Below are positions 29,723-39,900 of a DNA stretch of 64,000 nt, in pieces. The DNA is from Tritrichomonas musculus. Its lineage: Eukaryota > Parabasalia > Tritrichomonadida > Tritrichomonadidae. Within the stretch, counting starts at the first letter, position 1. Each line of letters starts with the position of its first letter. Below the pieces are notes generated by a model, which searched no databases, had not been told where the DNA came from, and saw only the letters and a list, made by a program, of their open reading frames with translations. Position numbers and translations under genes: made by a program. Location: positions 3,100,001-3,164,000 of the forward strand of contig JAPFFF010000012.1 of assembly GCA_039105265.1 (NCBI GenBank), read 5' to 3'.

Positions 29723-32700
29723 ATTATCAAATTTTATATTACCTTTTTTATGAGTTTGTATAGAATATTTAAAATGAAAAATTTATCATTTAGAATTATC
29801 AAATTTTATTTAATAACTATTCTTAAAATAAATTATTCAATCATTTATCATCAAAAAAATCTTCTTTGATTTCATTTTTAACTTCACGTTCAGAATTTAT
29901 ATAAGATTTAAATGTAGAGATATCTTTTGAAGAATTATTCTTATTTTCCCTTAAATACATATCTGCTGGTTTCTTTTTTGATGATTCAAAATTGAGTTGT
30001 TTTCTTTGGTTAATTATAAAAAAATATGTTTATGCATTTTTTTTCATTTTTTATTCAAAATTATATTTTGTAAGAAGTGCGAGAACTTAAATAACATATT
30101 TTTGTAATATTTAGTATGTTCATTATCTTTGTATCTTATCAAAAATACTTTCTTTTAGAAAAAAAAATAAAATTTTTTTCATTTTTTTTTCTTATTCCTA
30201 TTTGATCAACGAGATAATAATTAATGTAAAATAATATAAAGAATATTTAATACACTGATATTAGATTTAAAATAACTTGTATTTATGCTAAAAAGTCAGT
30301 TACTGTCATCTATTTTAATTTTATGTTTTTTATATTCTATATAGAGTAAATAATATAATATAAAAAAATAAAGAAAATTGGAGACTTTTTATAGTTCCCG
30401 CACTTCTATTTTGTAAAATTTTATCGGTCAAAAAAACAATTATTTTTTGATCGTTTAGGCCAAATATCATCATTTTTGACCTAAACTTTTTCATAATTTG
30501 GAAGTATTGAAAGACGTATTCTATGAGTTTATTCAATATTGGCAAGTTTACAACACTTTTGGGACTTATGCCCTTAATTATAAAGAAGATAAATATTAAT
30601 ATAAATTAATTGTTAAATTAATTATTATATAATAATATTATACTTATTTATATTATAAAAAATAAGTTTTACATAGTATTTTCCAAGATATTACAAAAGT
30701 TTATAAAAGAATTTTGATCGTGTTTTAAAAATTTTTTTGGTACTAAAAGCTTATTTTTCAATAAGAATCAAAAAAGAAATTAAGATTGTATACAAAGGAA
30801 AACTATTATTTACTAAAATTATATTAAATTAGGTAAATGTTTATATATTTATAGAACAAATGTTTAACCTAAGACTTTCAAATCTTGACCTTTCCCTTCA
30901 AAATTGAGGCGTCGGTTAACAAACTCTAATTATTCATTCAAAAAGTTGTGATATAATTTTTTTATTAAAAAGCAAGAGAAAAAGAGATGAATTCCTTATT
31001 TCAATTTAAATGCATTATCGAATCGATTTTTTATTCAGTTTTACAATGAAGGTTTACAAAATTTCAGCAAAATATTTAGTGAAATTTGATTAATAATTTG
31101 AATGATGTTAAAAACAATTATTTTAACAAAATTTATATATTTATTTCATAGCATTTTAACAAATATCTTATCAAATTTCAAAGAAATTTTTATTCATGAT
31201 GTTTTAAAATAATACTTTAATAAAATTTCAGCATTTCTTTTGTAAAATTATATTGAAATTTTAATGAAATTAGGAAGATTTATTTTATTACATTTTTAGT
31301 CATGCATTCTAATAAAGTTTTTTAATAAAATATTAATTCAATTTCAATATCAATTTTCATCCAATTTCATTCTATTTTGCATTACATTTCAATCTAAATT
31401 TAAATCCAGTTTTAATAAATATTTAATGAAATTTGAACTTCATTATTCATGAAATTTTTATCAATTTCAAATGAAATTTGAAAAAAAAAAATTTTTTTAT
31501 GAAATTTCTATTTTTATCATTAAATCTCGTTTGTAAATGCAATTTTTTATGCCATTAATAAAAGAGTTTATTTATTACATTTAGATTTAAATTTAGTTAT
31601 CCAATTCAAAATAAGTATTTAATGATATTTTTATCACTTGTTTTCTTATTACATTTCAATAAAAAAATCTTTTTTATGGAATTTTCATAAATTCAAATTT
31701 TTCATTGCATTTCAATTTTGTTTTAATTGCATTTTGATTAAACGTTTTTATTATGTTTTGATATAAATATTTTTATCCAATTGGTACAAATGTTTTTATG
31801 ATATTTTTATCAATAATTTATTACATTTCATCCAATTTATTTTCATCGAATTTCTATAATAAAAAAATTTTCATGAAATTTCAACATTATTTTTTATTGC
31901 ATTCGAACCACAAATTTCATATAGTTTTCTTTGTGTTTTTATCTAGTTTTAAGTATTTATTTTATCGAATTTTATATAAATGTAATTTAATCTAATTAAA
32001 AATTAGAGGTTTTCATGATATTTCATTTTGAATTTGATAAAATTGACAGCAATATTTTTGTATGAAATTCAAACAAAAAAAATTTTGATAAAATTCCATT
32101 TTTTATTTAATGAAATTTACATTGATACCTTATGAAGTTCTGATGAATATTTATAAGATTTCTGCATGTATTTTATGAAATTTCAATCAAATGCATTTTT
32201 TATAAAATCCTCAAATTTTTATTTTGACAAGATTGCAACAAATATTTTTTATGAAGTTTTATTCAATAAATATTTACAAGATTTCAAAAGTTGATTTGAT
32301 GAAGTTTTAGAAAGTGTTTTCATGAAATTCCAATGAATGCTTAAATAAAATTTCAATAGAATTTCATGAAATTTTTTATTCATTGATTTGTAAAGTTTTC
32401 ATAATTTTTTTATCAAATTTCAAATCACTGTTATTAACAATGTTTCATCATTAAATTTTTAAAATTTAAACCAGTTTTTTTATTAAGTTTTAATCACAAT
32501 TTAAATCAAATTTCAGTAATACTTACTTTCGTTTTAACTGAATAAAAAATCTTATCTTTATAATGATTATTTGTTTTGTTTTTCGTTAATCTCAGTCAGG
32601 TCTGCATATAAATGCAGGCTATCAAAATTTTCTCATTAAGAGTTTTTTAGCAAAAAATCAACATCACTAAAAGATTTATAACCATAATTAGATAATGTCA

Positions 32701-33170
32701 AAAAAAAAAAAAATGAAATAAACAAATGAAAAAAAGTATATTGTGCTATGAAGCTCAATCATTTTATTCGAATATTCTATGAATATGCTGTTTTTTATGG
32801 ATATTAGTAGTTTTGAAGGATATCTCTTACGAAGAGAGATCTATTAGTATGTGAAGTCAAAAAAAACTCGATGAATATTAAGTTTTTTGATTGGTTTCAA
32901 TGACCAATTTAAAGATTATTAAATGGGTAAGAAAATTTATTAAAATCACCAAATAAAACCTAAAATTCGAAGAGATTTTGAAACTTTTTGAGGTCAAAAA
33001 AAGAGTGTCCCACCAATGAGAAAAAAAATTCCACTTTTTTCACTTCACATTTTGTTTTTAAAATTAAAAATGGGAAATTTAATTTTATTATCGCTCAAAA
33101 AAAAAAAAAAAAAAAAAAAAAAAGATTGTCTAATTTCTGCCCCTCAAAAAAAAAAATATTCATCTTGTCA
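29723..33170. other. Long AT-rich region without recognised genes
   Basis: A minus-strand open stretch of about 60 codons ending at TGA 29841-29843 (PADMYLRENKNNSSKD, then a charged tail) is the only coding-like piece, of unknown family. From ~31000 to ~32580 the sequence is built from variants of AATGAAATTTCA-like words. Similar words fill the spacers between ankyrin repeats at 34392-35280. Small hairpins occur near 32606 (CTGCAT/ATGCAG) and 32822. An A-run lies at 33097-33123. Confidence 0.45.
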
Positions 33171-34391
33171 ATGACACAAGAAGTGAACGCTGATATTAAA
33201 AATTATTTGGAAAGATACTCGAGTATCCAAAAAACAATTCTCAATTATTTGGATGAAGAAGAAAGCAATGAAAAAGATTTCAAAGCATTTTTTGATAATT
33301 TCAAAATTCAAAACAGTAATTTCAATATCAAAGAAATATTTAATATGCTAAGATTCATCATTAATGATCATCATCGAAATGAAGATTTTTTCATAAAACT
33401 TGAAAAAATAATTATTTATTTTAAAGATGATTTCATGAAAAACTTTTCAAATAAAGAACTTTTTGATTTTTTTATTCAGAACAACGGAGTTATTCTTATT
33501 CTTCTTGAAAATCAAATGATCAAATTGGATAATGATATTGTAAAAGTTCTTAAAAGGCCTTCAAACATGAATTTTTTTCTACCTGAAATTGAGGCATTCT
33601 ATTATGATAATGAATTGAAATTTAATGGAGAAAATCAAACAAGACTTGATAAATATAAGAAAATAAGAAAATTGGGTGTAAATAATGATGATATAGCAGA
33701 AATGATTCGAAATGATTCTATTGAACAATTTATTATTCATGTAAACAAAACAAATTTGCAACTTAATAGCAAAATAATGGATTCTCCTTTTGAAACAAAT
33801 TTATATTTGAAACAAAACAAACCAACGTTGATTGAATATGCTACATTTTATGGATCAGTTCAAATTTTCAATTATTTAAAGCTCAATGGTGTAAGTTTGA
33901 CAACTTCATTAATGAATTTTGCAATACATTCAAACAAAGCAGAAATGATTCATCTTCTTGAGGAAAACGATATTCCACAAATAAATTCAAATTATGAACC
34001 TTACATATATGAATCACTTAAATGTTATCATAATGAAATAGCAAATTACTTCATTGAATATAAAAATATAAACAAATTGTTTATATATTATTGCTTGCAA
34101 ATTTATAATTATGAGTTTATTCCAATCGATCAAGATTCATATTCTAAATACGAATTACCAATATATGATATTTACAATTCTATTCAAAATCATCAGGAAT
34201 TGTTCCATTTACTTTATAAAGAATCTTATTTAGATATAAATAAAGTATTCACTATTAACGCAAGCCAAACAAAAAGCATATTATCGTATGCTATTGAATG
34301 TTCAAATATCAATATGATTAAATTTTTATTGTCTCAACCAAATATTGATGTTAATTTGAAAACCATTTACATTTCAATTAATGCGTTTTAA
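33171..34391 (+). CDS. Locus D: DUF3447/ankyrin protein
   Basis: I chose the ATG at 33171 (MTQEVNADIKNYLERY, 406 aa) because it aligns with the starts of loci A-C; the open frame further upstream has no ATG. Family hallmarks: INDHHRNEDFF, MIRNDSIEQFIIHV, FETNLYLKQN, LIEYATFYGSVQI, FAIHSNKAEMIHLLE, LKCYHNEIANYF, then an ankyrin repeat (SILSYAIECSNINMIKFLL) ending in NIDVNL. Stops follow. Four more single ankyrin repeats appear downstream at regular spacing (34521, 34786, 35006, 35281). It is either a complete short protein or the 5' segment of a longer gene. Confidence 0.75.
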   Translation: MTQEVNADIKNYLERYSSIQKTILNYLDEEESNEKDFKAFFDNFKIQNSNFNIKEIFNMLRFIINDHHRNEDFFIKLEKIIIYFKDDFMKNFSNKELFDFFIQNNGVILILLENQMIKLDNDIVKVLKRPSNMNFFLPEIEAFYYDNELKFNGENQTRLDKYKKIRKLGVNNDDIAEMIRNDSIEQFIIHVNKTNLQLNSKIMDSPFETNLYLKQNKPTLIEYATFYGSVQIFNYLKLNGVSLTTSLMNFAIHSNKAEMIHLLEENDIPQINSNYEPYIYESLKCYHNEIANYFIEYKNINKLFIYYCLQIYNYEFIPIDQDSYSKYELPIYDIYNSIQNHQELFHLLYKESYLDINKVFTINASQTKSILSYAIECSNINMIKFLLSQPNIDVNLKTIYISINAF

Positions 34392-34520
34392 TAGCATTCA
34401 AAAAATAAAGCATTTAATGGCATTTGAATTAATGAAATTCATATTGTTTTTTTTCCATTTAGTGTTTTAATGAAATTTTATATTATGATGATTTAATGAA
34501 ATTCATTTATTTTATTTCAA

Positions 34521-35379
34521 AGAACAGCATTGACAAGTGCAATTATGATGAGAAACAAAGAAATTGTACAAATGTTATTGTCTAATTCAAAAATTGATAT
34601 AAATGTCATAATAATTTCAAAATATGTGCCAATTCATACAATTAAAAAATTTTAATTTCATATAGTTTTTAATTTGTTTTTTTAATAATATTTATCATTC
34701 TGTATTTAATGGTATTTATATAGATATTATTATATAACGTTTGTACAAATTTACTATTACAATTTCAAATATTCTTTTTCATCAAAAAACACCATTAATA
34801 ATGACAATTGAGAATAATAACCTAGAATTTTTTACCTTACTTTTATCTAATTCAGTTATTGATCCTAATATTGTAGTCATTTTTAAAGCATGTTTTTGAT
34901 TCAATTTCAAATATTTTTTATTTTAATATAATTTGTTTTTTGAATTTTATGGTGGAAATGTTTAAATATTTGAAAGTTTAAATGAATTTTTTTTTTCAAT
35001 TTCAAAGAACTGCATTAGTATCGGCAATTGAAAGAAATTATTACAATATTGTTCAACTTTTATTATCTAATGAAAAAACAGATCCAAATGTAAAACTTGT
35101 TTATATATTTTTTTATTTAATACCATTTCAAAACAAGTTTTGTTCATTTAATTTAACCATTATTTTTATAAAGTACAATATTTTCTTTTTAATATAGTTC
35201 ATCTTTTGAAAATTTAATGATATTTGTACATTCACATTTTAATGGGATTAATATTTTGATATTTTAATGAAACTATGCCAGAAGGCACTGCACTGCATTT
35301 CGCTATCAGTAGAGAATATAAGAATATTATTTGTCTACTTTTAAATCACAAGGATACAAATTATTTGCCTTTTTTATAA
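34521..35379 (+). pseudogene. Isolated ankyrin repeats at ~250-bp spacing (locus D continuation)
   Basis: Four one-repeat blocks: 34521 (RTALTSAIMMRNKEIVQMLL), 34786 (KTPLIMTIENNNLEFFTLLL), 35006 (RTALVSAIERNYYNIVQLLL) and 35281 (EGTALHFAISREYKNIICLL). Each ends at the DxN motif and is separated from the next by 130-190 bp of AT-rich sequence with stops in frame. With the last repeat of the upstream ORF this makes five repeats spaced 220-275 bp. Each begins and ends at the same point of the ankyrin consensus, which looks like repeat-per-exon structure. No canonical trichomonad splice motifs are seen, so decay or unusual introns remain open. Confidence 0.6.
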
Positions 35380-35482
35380 ATTCAAATTTATACTTTTTGA
35401 ATTTTTAATAAAAATGATTTCCTATAAGTTCTTTTATTTGAAATATATATCAAATTTGAGTTATTTGATTCACTAAGAATTA

Positions 35483-36967
35483 TTATTTGATTAGCAAAAA
35501 ACTGAGATTTAAATACATCTGAGGATCATTAAATTCATTTTGACATTCATAAACATAGTTTAAATAAAAAGCGTGCTTACCTATTGAAGTTACAGAAGAT
35601 GAGATAATAACTTGCTCTAATGCAAAACTGCATTTAAATGCAGATTCTCCAATGATTTTAACAGAAGAAGGAATTGTAATTTGTGAGAAATAACATCTAT
35701 GAAATGCATAGTTTCCAATTGATGTTACAGAAGGAGGAATTGTTATTTGTTCCAAATTATTAACATTTTGAAATGCTTCGTCAGGAATTAATTTAACAGA
35801 TGAATCGACCATACAACATGAAAAATCTTTTAAAATACAAATTGAATTTATTGATTCTTTAAAATAAAACACGACACGGATTTTGATATCAATTTTCTTC
35901 GTTTTTTGAATATTTTCAATCATGTCTGTTATTAACTTAAACGATGGTGAGCTGGCATTAACCTCAAAGCAAATATCTTTGTATTTATTTAATCACATAT
36001 GAAAAACTTGGGATTTAAGAGATTTATTGAAAAAGAGCATTTCTGCTTTTGACGGTTTGATATAGATTCGATTAAAATCGGAATTGCTGATACTCAATTC
36101 TTTATTGTTATTTGTAATGAGCAACAATTGTGTTTCTTCTAGCAATTTTGAAAAATCATTAATTTTATTGAGCATCATGTAAGCTTTTAGGAAATTTACA
36201 CTCTTTTCATATCCTTGGTCTTTTGATATGATGAAATATCAAAAAGCTTCTTTAACATTCTTCTCTGTTCCTTCTCCCAAAAAAAGATTTTTTGCATATT
36301 CATACATGCACTCATTATTATTGGCCAAAGTACCTTTTTTGAAATATGCTACTACTTCATATTTTTTATCCATTTTACTACAGATTTTCCCTTTTAATAA
36401 CAAAACTTGCCGATCTGAAGTTGTGCCTAAAATTGAAAGGCATTCATTTGCTTGTTCAATATCTTGTTGAATAATTTCACCTTTAATAAGCATATGGGTG
36501 TAATAAATAATCGGATCTATATATTTTTGTTCGTAGCATTGCTTTACATAAGTCAAGCCAAGTTCAATATCTTTTGGAAAACCGTTTGTTCCTTCAATTA
36601 ATGATTTTCCAAGTTCAAACTTCTTTTCGATTTCTTGTTGAGCTTCTTGAACAAGAATTTGGTACGATTCATTAAGCTTTTCAAAATTAGATAAAGGACA
36701 TGTCGTAACATTTATATCTGTTCTCTCAGTTATTTTCAAATCATCTTCTCTAATTTTTTCATTTCTTTGTAGACATGAATTTGCATTTTCATTGATTTTG
36801 ATTTTTGTTTTATTAATTTGTGTTGATTCATAATTCTGCAGATTTGTTTTTCCTTTCTCATTGAATGTTGTTTCTTCAGTGTTTCCCTTTTCGTCTAGAC
36901 AGTTCCTTGTCAAAAAAAAAAAAAAAAAAAAAAAATGATAAAATTGAGGATTAAAAAATATATTCAA
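35483..36967 (-). pseudogene. Sel1-repeat/LRR kinase-family relic
   Basis: Minus strand, in order: 36967-36239 encodes a charged region and Sel1-like repeats (FELGKSLIEGTNGFPKDIELGLTYVKQ, CMYEYAKNLFLGEGTEKNVKEAF). An in-frame TGA at 36239 is followed by YFIISKDQGYEKSVNFLKAY and a globular segment to a second TGA near 35991. The frame then continues (NKYKDICFEVNASSPSFKLI) into four BspA-type LRRs ending at 35483. The same Sel1 start (DxFPxDIELxLTY) occurs in the kinase at 26143, and the same globular-to-LRR junction in the kinase at 18100. The kinase domain is missing: the 5' end stops at a poly(T) run (36912-36935 on the plus strand reads A). It is a truncated, broken member of that kinase family. 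Confidence 0.65.
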
Positions 36968-37120
36968 TCATTTATGTATTGAGGTTTATTCAATCATTTA
37001 TATATTGAGGTTTATTCAATCATTTATATATTGAGGTTTATTCAATCATTTATATATTGAGGTTTATTCAATCATTTATATATTGAGGTTTATTCAATCA
37101 TTTATATATATTGAGGTTTA
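36961..37120. repeat. 26-bp minisatellite carrying the stop codon of the LRR-kinase gene
   Basis: Units of tattcaatcattta..attgaggtt start at 36961, 36987, 37013, 37039, 37065 and 37091 (the last is 28 bp). A final partial unit at 37119 overlaps the true end of the minus-strand kinase gene. Read on the minus strand each unit contains ATGATTGAATAAACC, that is, the last codons Met-Ile-Glu, the stop, and a TAAA tetramer. Confidence 0.9.
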
Positions 37121-39573
37121 TTCAATCATTTCTTTTCTTAATTGGTCAAGTAACTGATATCTTTCATTGATGATATTTGTATCGATTTCGTCAGCAAGTG
37201 CAAATGAGTGATTCTTCATGTCATCGATGATCTCTGCGAATGACGGACGTTTGCTTGGATCGAATTCGATGCAATTTTTGATCAGTTGGATGCAGTACTT
37301 CGAAATGGAAGCTGACGAGTGCGGGAATCTGATTGGCTTCTCGTTTCCTTCTGTGTCTGCTTTGGGAGATGCCCTATGAACATGAAAAACAAGAAAATTC
37401 CGTATGAGTAAACGTCTGTCTTATTGTTGTACTCTTCTTCGTTTGACATCTCCGGTGACATGTAAGAAAAAGTGCCAATTCCCTTTGTCAGCGACCTGCT
37501 GATTTCCTCTTCAACAGCTGCAAAATGGACAAGATCGAAATCGATGATTTTCGCTTCATATGCGTAATTAAGCATGATGTTTTCGATCTTCAAATCGCGA
37601 TGCATCATTCCGCGCTCGTGGATGCAATTCATGCCAAATGCAACTTCAACAGCAACACGAACTTTCAGCGTGTTGTTGATGATTCCTTTCTCAAGCGAGT
37701 CCTTCAGTTTGTATGGAAGAAATTCGGTGAAAAGTGCAACCGTCGTTTTCTCTTGTTTCTTTTCTTTATTGTCGTCTTCGTCGTCGTCGTCATCAGACTC
37801 GTATTCAACGTCGTCTGGATCGTCTCTTCCTTCTGTCCCTGATTTTCGGCTGCTTTTCTTGTTGTTCTCAACTTTTTCTTGAATGTTGACTCCAACAGCC
37901 TTGCAGATGCACGGGTGGTCGAGGCTGATCAGAGCTTCGAACTCTTTCAGCGAGTTTCTGAACTTGTCAAATGAGGCCTGCTTGTCGTCTGTCTTCAGAA
38001 CCTTCTTGCACATCACTCGATGGTCGCGATTGTCAAAAACTTTGTAAGCAATCGAGGTCGCGCCTTCTCCGATCTTCTCAACAACTTCGTGGAATTGTTC
38101 ATCTTCGTCACCGATAAAAACGACATCTTTTTTGGCTTCACTTTTTGTTTCCGCTTTTTTCTTCTTTCGAGCAGTTTCAAGGTCAAATGATTCGACCTTT
38201 TCGTACTTCCTGAGGCAGCCTTCAAGAAACCGAATCCGTTCCATGAGAAGCTGAACGTCCCTGTCCTTATCAAATTCATCATCTTCGTCACTTTTATCTT
38301 TCTTTTTATCATCTTTGTCACTTTTTGTTGGCACTTTTTCTTCATCTAGCATTCCACCATCGATGTAGTTGACTTGTTCTTTTACTAGATCTAAGCCAGG
38401 GCCAGTAATTTTGGCACTTTTCGGAATGTTGATTCTTGTGGACTTTGGAATTTGATCGAAAGAGTTTGTGTGATTAAAATTCAATTCTTTTGCATTTGGG
38501 AATGAGATCTCCTTGAGTTTTTCACAAGTTGAAAAGGCACTGCTTGCAATTTCCACGCTTTTTCCAAGAAATTTAACAGATTCGAGATTTTGCATTCCAT
38601 ACAAAGCTTGACGATGTATTCTCTTTACTGACGCTGGAAAGACAACTGTTTTCAGAGCAATACAGAAAGAAAGGCCAGAATCGTTGATTACTTCGAGTGA
38701 AGAATCAGGCTCAAATGTCAATGAAAGCAAGCTTTCGCATCTATTAAAAGCATTGTCTGTTATCTCCTTGATATGAGATGGAATTTTTGCCTCTTTTGCA
38801 TCTTGGCGGCAAAAAACAAATTGGTTAAAAGTTGGACTTTCAGCATTGCTTTTTTTAAGTAGATATTTGTCCTTAGTCCATGAAAAAGTTGAATTTTTTG
38901 GTGAAATTTCAATTGCTTTCAAACAATATAAATTGTCAAAATTTGAAAAGTCTATAACTTCAAGTTTGGCTGGAACTGTGAGTTTTTCAATGGGAGAACC
39001 ATGAAATGCTCTGTCTTCAATGGTTGTAGCTTCTGAGTTGTCAGGAAAAATAATTGATTTTAATTGATCATGATTTAAAAATGAAAATCTTTTAATTATT
39101 TTTACTTGTGTCGGAATAATTGCTTCCTTTATATCAAATCGTGCATAATGAAGAATATCAAATATGTCTTTGCTATCGTCGCTTTTGCCAAGTAAAAATT
39201 GATTATTATAATATGTAAAATTTTTATTTTTTGGTGAAACTTCAATGTCGGTCAATTCTCTTATATAGCAGCACCAACCTGTTTCTAAGTACTTCAGTTT
39301 TGCTGGTATTTTAAGTTTCCTAATGTGCGTGAAATGGAAGCATCGTTGTTCAAATGTTATTATTTCAGAGTCATCAGGGAATGTTATATCAATAATATTG
39401 TTATCTGAAAAAGCTTTTTTCTTAATTGATATTATATTGTATTTTTCTTTTTTATATTCAACAAATCGTGGAATGAAAATGCTTCCTGTTGCTTTCGGTG
39501 ATTCAATAACTGAAGATGTATGATCTTTTTTGTTTAATGCGAGTCTAATATTACCATCTATTTCAATTTCCAT
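37118..39573 (-). CDS. LRR-kinase fusion, one frameshift near the C-terminus
   Basis: ATG at 39573. Residues 1-400 are a variant BspA LRR domain with inserts (PKNKNFTYYNNQFLLGKSD). Residues ~405-440 are an acidic/lysine linker followed by a short coiled coil. From ~490 comes a protein kinase: GEGATSIAYKV, MCKKVL, an acidic insert (DPDDVEYESDDDDDEDD), MHRDLKIENIML, IDFDLVHF (DFG altered to DFD), GTFSYMSPEM and DVYSYGIFLFFMFIGHLPK. The frame then breaks near 37365. One frame over, the expected kinase end follows without interruption (ADTEGNEKPIRFPHSS, KNCIEFDPSKRPSFAEII, stop at 37118), so one base is missing or mis-sequenced. The order LRR-then-kinase is the reverse of the gene at 18100. The altered DFG Gly leaves activity uncertain. 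Confidence 0.8.
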
Positions 39574-39900
39574 TATCCAATAAAAAATATAAATTTTGAA
39601 TAGTTTATGAATCGAAAATTGAATACAAAATTTTTATAATTCAATTTATGAAAAAAAAAAAAAAAAAAAATCGTTTAAAATTTTCTTATCTTGAAAAAAT
39701 ATGAAAAAAAGCATGAGTAGCTACTCATGGTATTTTTTGCAAAAGTGCAAAAAAGTTTCGAACTTTTTTTTCTGATGTACGATATATGGCCAATATTGAC
39801 CTTAACCTCCGGGGTCAATAAGTATCGGGGGCGATAAGTATTCCCCAAAAAAAAAAAAAAAAAAAAAATTACTTTATGATAACAAAACACTTCAAACAAA
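39574..39900. other. Intergenic region with clustered palindromes
   Basis: It lies between two minus-strand genes. A-runs at about 39651-39670 and 39846-39867 border a less AT-rich core (39712-39845) with an 18-bp perfect palindrome (39712-39729), a TTTTTTGCA/TGCAAAAAA inverted repeat (~39734-39755), a TATTGACC/GGTCAATA stem (~39796-39822) and direct repeats of ATAAGTAT. It could be promoter elements, a small structured RNA or a MITE remnant. Confidence 0.5.

Noticed and set aside
5105-36241. TGA codons where Trp or another residue is expected (5105, ~5677, 36239) as a sign that TGA is read as Trp
   Set aside because: Intact genes in the window end in TGA (16469-16471, 28345-28347) and use TGG for Trp, so these TGAs mark decay.
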